This document shows positions 43,223-52,662 of a stretch of DNA of 64,000 nucleotides, one piece after another. A program made the position numbers and the translations under genes. The stretch spans positions 124,001 through 188,000 of the forward strand of contig NZ_CACZDK010000002.1 in the NCBI RefSeq assembly GCF_902779965.1. Direction: 5' to 3'. Source of the DNA: Fibrobacter succinogenes (lineage in GTDB: Bacteria > Fibrobacterota > Fibrobacteria > Fibrobacterales > Fibrobacteraceae). The stretch's first letter is position 1. Every line of letters begins with the position of its first letter. A model generated the notes under the pieces. That model was not told the origin of the DNA and made no database searches. It saw only the letters and a list, made by a program, of their open reading frames with translations.

Positions 43223-43856
43223 TTTAGCGGTATTTCTAGCGTTCATTGTGTTTGTTATTCCGCTTTCTTATGTTATGGGTTCTGATTTCATGGGGAAACA
43301 GGAAAAACCTTGGCACATGCAGGGCGCCATTCACGAAGATTCTCTTTCGCAAGAATATCTCAGTAAATACAAGATCTTAGATAAAGTACCTGTAACGTTG
43401 CAAATAGAACGCCACAAAGAGAAACGTGTTTTGATTTTGATCGATGCTTGGGGCGTTCCGTTTGACGAAAAAAAACTGGCAAAAGAATTTGCCGTATTTA
43501 AGGATGTTCCGCATGAATACGCGATTCATAAGAGGCTGAAAAATGTAACAGCCCATGCGGAAAAAGTTGAATTTCGGGCGGATTCTCTAGACTCGCTCGT
43601 TGTAGTCGATATGCTTGATAGAATTGAACCGTTGTTGATGATACCTGATTATAGAACCATGGCTTTGACGATTCACGGTTCGAAATATGGTTCTGAAGAA
43701 ATTTTGCAAAATATCTTAAAAGAAATTGCGAAGTTAATAAAAAAATTTCCTGACGTACAATTTATAGTGCAAGGGGCGCATCGACCAATTTTGGGGACTC
43801 CCGAAACACGCCGGAAATATTATGCCCACTGGGTTCCGGTGGTGATATTAAATTGA
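43200..43856 (+). CDS. Hypothetical membrane-anchored protein of the envelope operon
   Basis: This 218-residue protein has one N-terminal hydrophobic segment (about 9-26) that would anchor or export it, and an extracytoplasmic domain. VLILIDAWGVPFDEKKLA (about 77-94) and the final VQFIVQGAHRPILG have the look of a truncated alkaline-phosphatase-like or sulfatase-related fold, but metal ligands are not evident. The start lies 23 bases inside the preceding gene. It ends the three-gene block. No named family is recognised. Confidence 0.6.
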   Translation: MKKMQKINLAVFLAFIVFVIPLSYVMGSDFMGKQEKPWHMQGAIHEDSLSQEYLSKYKILDKVPVTLQIERHKEKRVLILIDAWGVPFDEKKLAKEFAVFKDVPHEYAIHKRLKNVTAHAEKVEFRADSLDSLVVVDMLDRIEPLLMIPDYRTMALTIHGSKYGSEEILQNILKEIAKLIKKFPDVQFIVQGAHRPILGTPETRRKYYAHWVPVVILN

Positions 43857-43973
43857 TTGTATTGTAAAAATTACAATATTTTTTAGTCCAAAATCTTCAT
43901 AAAAGCGTGTTAATTATATGGATGGAGAGCGTTTTTCCATTCAAAAAAAATGGAGATTTTAGAGTGAATATAG

Positions 43974-44962
43974 ATGAATAATGCCTGTTTGAAACTTTCG
44001 AACAACGAAATGATATTGAAAGTGCCAGAAAACAGTTTGAGGGGCAAAAATATCTTGACCCGAAATGCGACCCGGCGTTTAGGGCTTTGTTTGATAGCGA
44101 GGATGCGCTTGTGAATTTTTTAAATGCAATTTTGCACCTAGATGGGGAGAATACAATTCAGTCTCTGACTTACACGGTTCAACAAGAAGAAATATTTCGT
44201 TTGCCCGAACCATATCGCGTCAAGTTTGATATCGGAGCTCGAACCAAGGCCGGAAAGCGTATTGATGTTGAAATGCAGCAACTTAAACTGAACGACTATG
44301 TTGACCGCATGATGATATATAATGCATTTTTGCTGCTGCGTTCAAAAAACGACTACAACAAGGAAATTGATTTTCGGAATCTTCCTGATGCCCAAAAGAA
44401 AAAATACCGTTATAAATTACCCGAAATCTATTCCATTTGGATTTTAGATTATCCTGTTCAGTTTATGGAGAATGTTTATCGTGATGAAGTCTGTCTTTAT
44501 AATCTGTCTAGCGTTGGCAAAGAAGGTTGTGTTCCAATTTCCACGAAAAATAAGTATATTATTGTAGACCTAACCAAATTTAATAAGCCGAAAGACAAAC
44601 TCGAAAACGATGAGGATCGTTGGCTTTACATTTTGAAGAATGCCGGTTCTTCAAGTTCACTGCCTGAATTCGATAATCCGACTTTCGAGGACGCCCTAAG
44701 GCGAATTGAATGTGACTCGGCAAACGACGAACTCTTAATCAGGCAGGCGAATATGAAAGATTTTCTCTACGCATATAGTGACGCTATTGATGAAAGTTAT
44801 GAGAAAGGCGTTGTGAAAGGTGTTGAAAAAGGACGTGCCGATAGAGAAAAGGAAAGGGTTGAAGCTATAAAATCTTTACTTGTTCAAAAAGTTGCACCAG
44901 ATGTTATTGCTAAGGCTTATGGAATTCCTGTTGAAACTGTTCTTAGTCTAAAAGAAAAGTAA
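43974..44962 (+). pseudogene. Rpn-family (PD-(D/E)XK) nuclease/transposase-like gene, probable 5' frameshift
   Basis: The frame ending at 44962 encodes a protein of the recombination-promoting-nuclease/PDDEXK transposase type. Its expected N-terminal motif, YLDPKCDPAFRALFDSEDAL, is present but reaches back past 44050 with no ATG in frame; the frame opens at 43982, just after a stop. An ATG at 43974 in another frame reads MNNAC and would join this frame if one base were restored near 43984. The C-terminus has the family's KGxxKG(R) basic helix (VVKGVEKGRADREKERVEA). The alternative is initiation from a rare codon such as CTG at 43985 or TTG at 44087, the latter removing the motif. Confidence 0.65.
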
Positions 44963-45030
44963 TCTGATAAAGAATGTGCAATGTGAGAGAATTTTGGGCT
45001 TTGACTCAAAGTGAAAAATCTGAAATTTTT

Positions 45031-46179
45031 ATGCTTAATTCTCAAAATATTCGCGTTTGTCAGGTGCTGCACGGAATTGTGGGTGGCGGTTCTGAACAAG
45101 TTGTTTTGAACTACTGTTCGCGAATGCGCGACATTCATTTTGATTTGCTGTACCAGTACGAACCGAATCCGCAAATTTTGGAACGTTTCAACGAGGCTGG
45201 AATCAATTGCATTCAGATTCCAGACAAGGTGCATCATCCGCTAAAGCATCTATGGATGATGTATAAACTTTTTAAGCGTGGGCATTACGACGTTATTCAT
45301 TGCCATTTAGATTGGTTTTTGAACAGCTATGTGTGCTTTATTGCAATGCTTGCCGGCGTGAAAAAACGCATTGCCCACCATCACCAGGCATATAGTGTAA
45401 GGTCCTTGAGTCAAGCCGAAGGGCCTAGAATAAGGTTGGTGAGCCTGCCGAACCACCTTATAAAGAAACTTCTTTGTTTTTTATTGCGTGTCCCTTGCAA
45501 ACTTTTCGCGACGCATTGGCTAGCCTGTGGCGAGGCTGCTGCAATTAACGGATGGGGTAAAAATGCCGTAAAGAAAGGTAAGGTAACGATTCTCCCAAAT
45601 GCGATTGACCCGGAACGATTTAAGTTTAGTGAATGCGCACGCCGTGAGATCCGCAAACAGTACGGAATAAAGGATGATGATTTTGTAATTGGACATGTGG
45701 GGCGATTCTATCCGCAAAAGAATCACAATTTTTTGATAGATGTATTTAGTGAGGTCCATAAGCAGAAACCGAATGCAAAATTGTTGCTACTCGGTGACGG
45801 ACCTTTGCAAGATAATATTCGACAGAAAGTAGGATCTTTAGGTCTTGCAGAAGCTGTTGTATTTGCTGGACTCCAGAAAGATCCTGCTCCGTTCTATAGT
45901 GCTATGGATGTATTTGTTTTTCCGTCGTTATGGGAAGGGTTGCCGCTTACGCTCGTGGAAGCTCAATATTCGGGACTGCCGTGCGTGGTAAGTGAAAATG
46001 TGACGAAGGAAGTTTTTGTAACCAATTTTTATGACCAATTGAATTGTTTTAAATCGAAAATATGGAAGTCTTCTATAGTCTGTTTTGACTCTGTTAATAG
46101 ATGCTGCGAAATTCAATCTTCTAAATATGATATAAATGTTCGTTATTGTGAACTGAAAAAAATATATGGGAAAAACTAA
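45031..46179 (+). CDS. Glycosyltransferase family 4-type (GT-B)
   Basis: This protein has 382 residues from the ATG at 45031, where homology begins (IRVCQVLHGIVGGGSEQVVL). An ATG at 44974 would add 19 residues, and no clear ribosome site separates the two. The C-terminal nucleotide-sugar domain has IGHVGRFYPQKNH, LLGDGPLQ and the retaining ExxxxxxxE motif EGLPLTLVE. Such enzymes add hexoses in polysaccharide assembly at the cytoplasmic face. The following GT2 gene starts one base after its stop, so they form an operon. This is the start of the glycosyltransferase-rich, AT-rich region. Confidence 0.88.
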   Translation: MLNSQNIRVCQVLHGIVGGGSEQVVLNYCSRMRDIHFDLLYQYEPNPQILERFNEAGINCIQIPDKVHHPLKHLWMMYKLFKRGHYDVIHCHLDWFLNSYVCFIAMLAGVKKRIAHHHQAYSVRSLSQAEGPRIRLVSLPNHLIKKLLCFLLRVPCKLFATHWLACGEAAAINGWGKNAVKKGKVTILPNAIDPERFKFSECARREIRKQYGIKDDDFVIGHVGRFYPQKNHNFLIDVFSEVHKQKPNAKLLLLGDGPLQDNIRQKVGSLGLAEAVVFAGLQKDPAPFYSAMDVFVFPSLWEGLPLTLVEAQYSGLPCVVSENVTKEVFVTNFYDQLNCFKSKIWKSSIVCFDSVNRCCEIQSSKYDINVRYCELKKIYGKN

Positions 46180-47046
46180 ATGCAGTCTTTGAAGATTTCT
46201 TGCATTATACTGAATTACAATGATGCACTCACAACAATAAATTTGTTGGAGTGTATAAAAGATTATAGTATTTTAGATTTTATTGTTGTTGTTGACAATT
46301 GCTCTACAGATGATTCTTGGGAAAAGTTGTTAAGGTATAAGAACGAAAAAATTCACGTAATTAAGGCCCCTCAAAATGGAGGGTATGGAGCGGGAAATAA
46401 TGTAGGTTTGCGTTATTCATCTGAAATCTTGAATGTGGACTATTCGATTATTGCCAATCCTGATGTTTTATTTAGCGAAGAGTGTATCCGCAAATTCCTT
46501 CAATCTTTTCTAGAGGATTTAACTGTTGCTGTTGTTTCTGCTAAACAGTCGAATTCTCCTGATTGCGCATGGAAAAATTGCAGTACAATGCAATATATAC
46601 TGGCGACGAGTTTATTTTTTGAAGTATGGTTAAAGATTCGTTCTTATCCAAAGAGCTTTTTTGAAGGACAAAATTCAGTTTTTGTGTTTGCTGTTCCCGG
46701 CTCGTTATTGATGGTAGATTTGAAAAAAATGCTTAAATATGGCATGTATGACGAAGAATTTTTTCTCTATTATGAAGAACCTGTTTTGGCGCAAAAATTT
46801 GATAATGCCGGATTGAAAACGGTGTTGCGATTAGATTGTTCCTATGTGCATAATCATCATGTTAGTATCTCAAAAACATATCGTCGCTGGTCGCAACAAC
46901 ATGCGGTGCTTTTAAAAAGTGCAGAACTGTTTTTAAGAAAATATAAAAAGGCGAGTGCTTTGCAGATGGCGTTCGCTAAGTTGTGGTTTGCATATACAAA
47001 ATTTGAATTCCTGTTATACGATTTATTGCATAATTCCAAACATTAA
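46180..47046 (+). CDS. Glycosyltransferase family 2 (rhamnosyltransferase-like)
   Basis: This 288-residue GT-A enzyme has IVVVDNCSTDDSWE, then NGGYGAGNNVG and IIANPDVLF (the NPD replaces the usual DxD). This pattern is typical of rhamnosyl- or related deoxyhexose transferases in O-antigen and capsule clusters. It directly follows the GT4 gene. Its 3' end overlaps the convergent minus-strand GT2 gene by 24 bases, so no terminator can lie between them. Confidence 0.88.
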   Translation: MQSLKISCIILNYNDALTTINLLECIKDYSILDFIVVVDNCSTDDSWEKLLRYKNEKIHVIKAPQNGGYGAGNNVGLRYSSEILNVDYSIIANPDVLFSEECIRKFLQSFLEDLTVAVVSAKQSNSPDCAWKNCSTMQYILATSLFFEVWLKIRSYPKSFFEGQNSVFVFAVPGSLLMVDLKKMLKYGMYDEEFFLYYEEPVLAQKFDNAGLKTVLRLDCSYVHNHHVSISKTYRRWSQQHAVLLKSAELFLRKYKKASALQMAFAKLWFAYTKFEFLLYDLLHNSKH

Positions 47047-47973
47047 AATGCAGAAGACTCTATAAAAAAATAGTTTCCATTTTCGTCTAGGACAAAGTGT
47101 TATAGATTCGTAATTTTTTATGTAGAAAAATGCAGTAGCAAATTTATGTTGGTTTTTGGAAAGATTTGAAAAGAACTTAATTGCTTTTTGAACGATTTCT
47201 TTTTTTTGTATGTCGTTTGTGGTTGGAAGAATTGCTTGTAGCATGGCTAAATTGTGAGCGTAGATCGTTTTGCGATATTTAGCGGAATGCTTTATGGTTT
47301 GTAGTGCATGAAAAAAATTGAATTTTTGATATCCAGTTATGTTTTGTGAATGACAGCGATATTGGAGAATTGTTTCAGGAATGTATTTACAACCACCTCG
47401 AATGCAAGCGTTTAATGCAATCCAATGATCATGAAATTTTATGCCTTGAGGAAAGGGTAATATGTATTGTAAAAGATTGTTTGAAAATAGGCTTGCTGTA
47501 CCTTGGATTAAATTATGGTAGCATTCTCTTTGGAATAGCATGTTGTCTGAATATGGTTTTATATAGATATCCATTGATTGAGATAATGTTTTGTTTAAGG
47601 AAATTAGCTTTTCATCAACTAGTTCTGCATTAGCTCCAATGCAGTCGTTTTTGTCAATATTGCTGATTAGTGTTTCTAAATGGTTTTTGTTCCATATGTC
47701 ATCTTGATCACAGCAAGCGATGTAATCCCCTTTGCAAAACGATAATATTTTTTCGAAGTTTTTTAAAAAACCTATATTTATTTCGTTTTGATATAAAGAA
47801 ATACGAGAGTCTTTCTCTAAATAAGATTTGATGATATCTATGGTTGAATCGGTGGAATGATCATCACAAATGATTAATTCAAAATTTGTATATGATTGTA
47901 ATAAAATCGAGTCGAGCTGCTCGCGAATATATTTTTCACCGTTGTATGTTGCTAGTGCAATTGAAATGAGCAT
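47023..47973 (-). CDS. Glycosyltransferase family 2
   Basis: This 316-residue GT-A enzyme has ISIALATYNGEKYI at the N-terminus, then IICDDHSTDST and the metal-binding CDQDDIW (the DxD equivalent). It is similar to capsule and O-antigen glycosyltransferases. It is the last gene of the minus-strand polysaccharide block, two bases downstream of the GT4 gene, and converges on the plus-strand GT2. The gene is strongly AT-rich compared with the flanking chromosome. Confidence 0.88.
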   Translation of the reverse strand: MLISIALATYNGEKYIREQLDSILLQSYTNFELIICDDHSTDSTIDIIKSYLEKDSRISLYQNEINIGFLKNFEKILSFCKGDYIACCDQDDIWNKNHLETLISNIDKNDCIGANAELVDEKLISLNKTLSQSMDIYIKPYSDNMLFQRECYHNLIQGTASLFSNNLLQYILPFPQGIKFHDHWIALNACIRGGCKYIPETILQYRCHSQNITGYQKFNFFHALQTIKHSAKYRKTIYAHNLAMLQAILPTTNDIQKKEIVQKAIKFFSNLSKNQHKFATAFFYIKNYESITLCPRRKWKLFFYRVFCILMFGIMQ

Positions 47974-47975
47974 GG

Positions 47976-49118
47976 TTAATGTATTGTTAGATTATATTCT
48001 TTTATAATGTTGTAAAAATTTTTACCGATGTCATATTTGTTAATGGCATCAAGTTGCGCTTGATTTCCCATTTCTGCCATTTTTTCCCTGTTTTGATAGC
48101 AAAAAACAATTTGATTGGCAAGAGATTGTGGGGCATTATCTTCGTATAGCAATCCTGTTTTTTGATTGCTGATTTGTTCTTGAATTGTTGTGTTTCCGTT
48201 TCCTATAATACATAGGCCTGCAAACATATATTCTATTGTGACTCGAGAAAAACCTTCTGTGTGGGAGGGATGAATTCCGATATCGTAATTAGGAAGGATT
48301 TTAGATATGTCGTTGTGAAATCCTTTAAAATGAATGGGCAATGTAATGGAAAAATCTTTGATGATTTTCTGCAAATCATTTTTAAAATCACCTACGAAAG
48401 AACCATAAAAATCGACAGAAATGTTTTTTGAAATATCATTGGGAAGAAGAGCCAACGCTTTTAATAAAAAATCCTGTCCTTTTAATGGTGCTAAATTTCC
48501 TACACAAACTAATTTTAGTATTCCTTCATTTGGATTTTTTTGTTCTAGTTTAATTGGTTTATGTACTCCGTCATAGATCGTTTTTACATTTGCATATGTA
48601 TTATTTTTTTTGATAAAAGTTTCTAGTTGCTTAGAAACGGTAATTATTGATGTTGAATTATTAATTATGTATTGAGGTAATTTGTATATAATTGGTTTCC
48701 AATAATGTTTGAATACTAGAAATTCACGAATTTGCCAAATGTGAGGAATTTTAAGTTTCTTGTGTAAATAGGCTCCAAAGTCAATGGATGACGAATTAGA
48801 ATGAATTAGTGAAATTTTTTCAAAATGGATGTGTTTTTTTAATTTATGATATGAAAAATAATTTAGAAACGGTCGACAACAGAATGCAATGAGCCATCCT
48901 AGCCATCCCATGCCAAAACTGCATGTTCTTGCATAATGTACATAATAGTTTTTTACATTTAATGTGTTGCAGGCGTCATTAAGATTATTGTGAAATTGTG
49001 TTATAACTATAGGTTCAAAGTCCGTTTTGCTTTTGAGTAATTTTATTAACTCAAAAGCGCATTTTCCTGAACCGGAACTTAAATCAGCTTCAATGATATA
49101 AAGAAAAAAAAGTTTCAT
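47976..49118 (-). CDS. Glycosyltransferase family 4-type (GT-B)
   Basis: This 380-residue retaining glycosyltransferase has a C-terminal nucleotide-sugar domain with LVCVGNLAPLKGQDFLLKAL and the motif HPSHTEGFSRVTIEYM (E-x7-E). The N-terminal half contains the acceptor domain with LIHSNSSS and IWQIREF. It is packed two bases from both neighbours in the minus-strand operon. The sugar is unknown. Confidence 0.87.
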   Translation of the reverse strand: MKLFFLYIIEADLSSGSGKCAFELIKLLKSKTDFEPIVITQFHNNLNDACNTLNVKNYYVHYARTCSFGMGWLGWLIAFCCRPFLNYFSYHKLKKHIHFEKISLIHSNSSSIDFGAYLHKKLKIPHIWQIREFLVFKHYWKPIIYKLPQYIINNSTSIITVSKQLETFIKKNNTYANVKTIYDGVHKPIKLEQKNPNEGILKLVCVGNLAPLKGQDFLLKALALLPNDISKNISVDFYGSFVGDFKNDLQKIIKDFSITLPIHFKGFHNDISKILPNYDIGIHPSHTEGFSRVTIEYMFAGLCIIGNGNTTIQEQISNQKTGLLYEDNAPQSLANQIVFCYQNREKMAEMGNQAQLDAINKYDIGKNFYNIIKEYNLTIH

Positions 49119-49120
49119 AG

Positions 49121-50137
49121 TTATGCTCCAAATAATCTTTTAAGTCCATGAATATATATCCAAAATGTAATTTTGTGTTGCAAAAGCATAGTTTCTAATT
49201 TAAATAATAATGAACATCCTTTTGTATCGACATTTATTATTAATGATTGAAATCTTTGGGATTTTGCGTCTCGTGTTAATTCTTTCATGCGCAAAAAGAG
49301 ATCTTTTTTATTTTGTGGATTCATGTAATCTCTATCCCAAGATTGGTAAAAGAGAGTTAGTACTTCTCTACCGATAAAAGAATTAAATTTTCCCTCTGAA
49401 AGATTTGCTAGTTCTTCTACATAATTAAGTCCGGTTGGCAGGTAGTTTGGTCGGAATCGCTGTGTCGCGGATTCTTCGTTGATTATGTATTTGTAGAAAA
49501 TTAAGCTAATATACGAAATTTTATTTGTTGAAGATATTGCTTTGTAGTTGAAAACTCTATCTTGTCCAATGGTACATTTGTCGCTAAAAAAAATATTGTT
49601 TTTTAATATAAAATCTCGACTAAAAAATTTTGCCCAAGGGGCACCCGAAAAGGCTGGATTTTGAATATGTATGCATTGTTTTAAATAGTAGTCACGATCT
49701 TTTGTGGATATTATGCTTGTATCTTTGCTCATCAATTTTTTTTCAGCTTTTTCTCCAATACACCAATCGAATAAAATGATATCGCTATTAAATAGTTGAA
49801 CTTTTTGGTAGCTTGTTTCAAGAGTGTTTTTTGAATATAATAAATCATCAGCATCAACGAATGTTATGTATTCTCCTTTTGCCTGTTTTATACCGAAATT
49901 TCGAGTGGCCGAAACACCTAGATGAGGTTGAATAAATATTTTAAAACGGTCATCTTTTTCTTTATATGTGTTGCTTATAGAAAAAAGGTCTTTGTTTTCT
50001 CCGTCAAAAACGAGAATGAATTCAGCATCTTGCAAAGTTTGATTATAGAGAGAGTCTAGGCACTCTTTGAAATAGTTCAAGGGTGTTTTGTAAACAGGAA
50101 CAATGACTGATATTTGCGGTGAAGAATGTGTTGCCAA
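49121..50137 (-). CDS. Glycosyltransferase family 2
   Basis: This 338-residue GT-A enzyme has ISVIVPVYKTPLNYFKECLDSL, AEFILVFDGE, then GVSATRNFGIKQAKGEYITF with VDADDLLY supplying the DxD. It is an inverting transferase of the type that extends capsule or O-antigen units. It is followed after two bases by the GT4 gene. The 84-base gap upstream contains no obvious promoter. Confidence 0.87.
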   Translation of the reverse strand: MATHSSPQISVIVPVYKTPLNYFKECLDSLYNQTLQDAEFILVFDGENKDLFSISNTYKEKDDRFKIFIQPHLGVSATRNFGIKQAKGEYITFVDADDLLYSKNTLETSYQKVQLFNSDIILFDWCIGEKAEKKLMSKDTSIISTKDRDYYLKQCIHIQNPAFSGAPWAKFFSRDFILKNNIFFSDKCTIGQDRVFNYKAISSTNKISYISLIFYKYIINEESATQRFRPNYLPTGLNYVEELANLSEGKFNSFIGREVLTLFYQSWDRDYMNPQNKKDLFLRMKELTRDAKSQRFQSLIINVDTKGCSLLFKLETMLLQHKITFWIYIHGLKRLFGA

Positions 50138-50221
50138 ATTTTATTCCCTCTTACAAATGAAATGTTCTTATGGTTAAAAGTAGTTGACTTGTTTATAGTG
50201 TTGAAATTATTATTAAGGTTT

Positions 50222-51193
50222 TTATGGGATTTTTTCTAGAATAAACCATAAAATGAATCCTGATCCGTGTCCTTTTAAAATATTAAAGAATCTCCAGTGA
50301 AAAAAAACAGATAATGCTAAAAAAGGATGCTTGTTTTGTTTTGCGCATTTAATGACGCTTGTCCAGACCTTTTTAAATTGTTTTTTTTGTTGATTTGTTA
50401 TGTGAGAATAAATATTGTTGAGCTGCCGTAGATTCTTAAGAAATTGTTTTTTGAAGAAGAGAGAATCTATTCTGTTGAATATTTCTGTTAGTATAATACT
50501 CCATGATTCATTTCTTTTCTCATTAGAAGATGCTGTCATAATTGAACCTGGATTGAGATGCCTTATGTATGTATCTTGGTTTATGCATACGATGTATTTT
50601 ACTTTTTGAATTACAAGAAACATCCATAGTTCATCTTCGTGAATTATCCCTTTTTTGAAGAAAAGGTTGTTTTTTAATAAGAATTTTTTGGATATGAGTT
50701 TGTTGCAGGCGTTTACAGGAAGGCGATTTTCTTGGCTAAAAAAATGAGCTCGAATATCTTTGTTGTTTTCAAATATGCGAGTAGAGTTAAAGAGTTGTTC
50801 GCTATATAAGGCCTCGTTTTGTGGACAATACATTTTCCCAATAATTGTTTCTGCTTTTGGGTGTTCCTTCAGAGAGGTAACCATTGTTTCTATGGTGTCT
50901 GAAGGAAGTTCGTCATCTGAATCTAGATAATAAAGATATTCTCCGGTAGCCTTTAGTGTTCCGACATTTCTTGCGTCTGACAGTCCGCCATTTTCTTTAT
51001 GGAGGACTACGATACGTTTATCTTTGATTGCATATTCGTCGCAAATTTGCGGGCAAGCGTCGGGCGATCCATCGTCAACTAGAATAATCTCCAAATTGGT
51101 ATAAGTCTGACTAACGATGCTGTCTAGGCACCTCCGTAAATACGGTTCAACTTTGTAGATGGGAACTATGATGGAAATAAGTGGATTTGGCAT
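50222..51193 (-). CDS. Glycosyltransferase family 2
   Basis: This 323-residue GT-A enzyme has ISIIVPIYKVEPYLRRCLDS, VDDGSPDACPQICDEY, ENGGLSDARN and YLDSDDELP (DxD). It is a common capsule-type GT2. Its start is only six bases after the hipA stop, so it must be transcribed together with hipBA or by read-through from the export operon upstream. Confidence 0.88.
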   Translation of the reverse strand: MPNPLISIIVPIYKVEPYLRRCLDSIVSQTYTNLEIILVDDGSPDACPQICDEYAIKDKRIVVLHKENGGLSDARNVGTLKATGEYLYYLDSDDELPSDTIETMVTSLKEHPKAETIIGKMYCPQNEALYSEQLFNSTRIFENNKDIRAHFFSQENRLPVNACNKLISKKFLLKNNLFFKKGIIHEDELWMFLVIQKVKYIVCINQDTYIRHLNPGSIMTASSNEKRNESWSIILTEIFNRIDSLFFKKQFLKNLRQLNNIYSHITNQQKKQFKKVWTSVIKCAKQNKHPFLALSVFFHWRFFNILKGHGSGFILWFILEKIP

Positions 51194-51199
51194 AGTTAT

Positions 51200-52438
51200 T
51201 TAGTGCAAGTTCCTTTTGGTAATGTTTTGTTCGATAATCTCGATTGTTCTGCTGTGATTACTCAAGGATATATCCGTTTTAATAATTTCGAAAGCCTTGC
51301 AAACCTTGTCAAATAGTTCAAAATATATGTTGTTGACTGTTTTTGCTTTTAAACCAAGTTGTTCTGCAAGAATGCTTAAATCGTCCTTGTTTACTTTTTT
51401 GATTTCACTATGTTTACCGATTTTCATAGAAAGCTTATTTGTTAAATTAGGATAAGCTAATGTACATACGGTGTCATATAAAGGCGTGAGCTTTATGGAA
51501 TTATTCTTGTACATTATGGAATAATTTTTTCCGTGTGCATCGCAGTTCCCGATAATCAAATTAAATAGAACGTATTGCAAGAAGGATTGCATTTCCAAAA
51601 GTGGAATGCTTGTTTTTGCTTTGAGCAAGTTGTATATGTCGGCAATGCTGGGACCGCCGTCATTTTGATATTTATAATCGCTTAGAATGCCAAGTGCCTG
51701 ACATGTATCTTCTTGATGGATTCGGGATACTTTACCATCTTGAAAAAATCGGTCGTAACGTTCAACTAATAGAAATTCAGTGCCGTCTATTTGTCTAAAT
51801 TCTGCATGCGGAACAGGTAAATTAGAATTTTCTGCCAGTTTCATACAGATATATTCATTTGCGGAAAGCGAGGACAGCTCTCCATTGCCGGTCGGCTTAA
51901 TGATGTGTGTGGATGGGGCCCCCTTCCGTGGAAGGTAGAAATTGTCATCTTTGTATAGAAGGGGTAGCTTTTCCTGGGCGCCGGCGAGTGAAAGACGAAG
52001 TTCTTCTTTGACCTTGAGAAGAGGACGGGTGTTTGTGTTCTGTATATAATCTGATATTTTTTGAAGCGGAATTTGCTCGTAGTTATCCGAATTGAATTTG
52101 TAGATGTTTTTTGTCTTGTTCGGTTCGCCTTCGGGTAATATTGAAATCATCCCGGCACATTCGCCTCCGAGTTCGTTTAGCAACTTGAGCGTACTAGTTT
52201 CGGAAATGTGGAGATAGCCAGAAATTCTCCTTTTAACATCGCCTTCGGGCAGTAGCCCCTCAAAAAATGGCAGACATTGTTTTTGCGAATACTCGGCAGG
52301 ACTTAAAGGGAGCGAAAGGGATATCTGAGGCAATTCTGCTTCAAGGTATGAAGCGTCGTAAGAAAAGACGATTCCTTTCTCAGCTGTGGAGGAAAGATAC
52401 CCTGCTAAAGATTCGCCAAAGTAAACAGAGAGTCTCAT
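51200..52438 (-). CDS. hipA: HipA-family kinase toxin
   Basis: This 412-residue Ser/Thr kinase toxin resembles HipA, which phosphorylates glutamyl-tRNA synthetase in E. coli and induces dormancy. It has an N-terminal HipA_1 region with CLPFFEGLLPEGDVKRRIS (55-73). The loop LRLSLAGAQEKLPLL has its serine at 150, the same place as the autophosphorylated Ser150 of E. coli HipA. Lys181 binds ATP, the catalytic loop is IIGNCDAHGKNYS (Asp300), and LYDTVC (Asp322) is the DFG equivalent. All key residues are present, so it should be active. Its ATG overlaps the hipB stop by four bases. Confidence 0.93.
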   Translation of the reverse strand: MRLSVYFGESLAGYLSSTAEKGIVFSYDASYLEAELPQISLSLPLSPAEYSQKQCLPFFEGLLPEGDVKRRISGYLHISETSTLKLLNELGGECAGMISILPEGEPNKTKNIYKFNSDNYEQIPLQKISDYIQNTNTRPLLKVKEELRLSLAGAQEKLPLLYKDDNFYLPRKGAPSTHIIKPTGNGELSSLSANEYICMKLAENSNLPVPHAEFRQIDGTEFLLVERYDRFFQDGKVSRIHQEDTCQALGILSDYKYQNDGGPSIADIYNLLKAKTSIPLLEMQSFLQYVLFNLIIGNCDAHGKNYSIMYKNNSIKLTPLYDTVCTLAYPNLTNKLSMKIGKHSEIKKVNKDDLSILAEQLGLKAKTVNNIYFELFDKVCKAFEIIKTDISLSNHSRTIEIIEQNITKRNLH

Positions 52439-52656
52439 TTGTCAGACCCATTTTCGTTGATGTGAAGCTTTAGCCCGAGCGTTTGCAAAACTTGTAGAAC
52501 TTTACCTAGATGCAAAGATTGTTTACCGTTTTCTAGCTCAGAAAAAAAACGGATTCCAACCCCACAAAATGCAGCACAGTTTGCTTGTGTTAAATTAAGG
52601 CTTTTGCGCCTTTTTTTTATTAAGGATGAAATATCCCCAGTTTTAAATATTTCCAT
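52435..52656 (-). CDS. hipB: HipB-type antitoxin / helix-turn-helix repressor
   Basis: This 73-residue XRE-family DNA-binding protein has a helix-turn-helix at about 12-50 (IKKRRKSLNLTQANCAAFCG, then FFSELENGKQSLHLGK). HipB neutralises HipA and represses the operon by binding palindromes. The promoter upstream has TTGATT and TATATT 17 bases apart with the palindrome TTCCCGTTCGGGAA filling the spacer. The predicted transcription start coincides with the A of this ATG, so the mRNA is probably leaderless; no Shine-Dalgarno is present. Translation is coupled to hipA through ATGA. Confidence 0.92.
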   Translation of the reverse strand: MEIFKTGDISSLIKKRRKSLNLTQANCAAFCGVGIRFFSELENGKQSLHLGKVLQVLQTLGLKLHINENGSDK

Positions 52657-52662
52657 ATCCTA

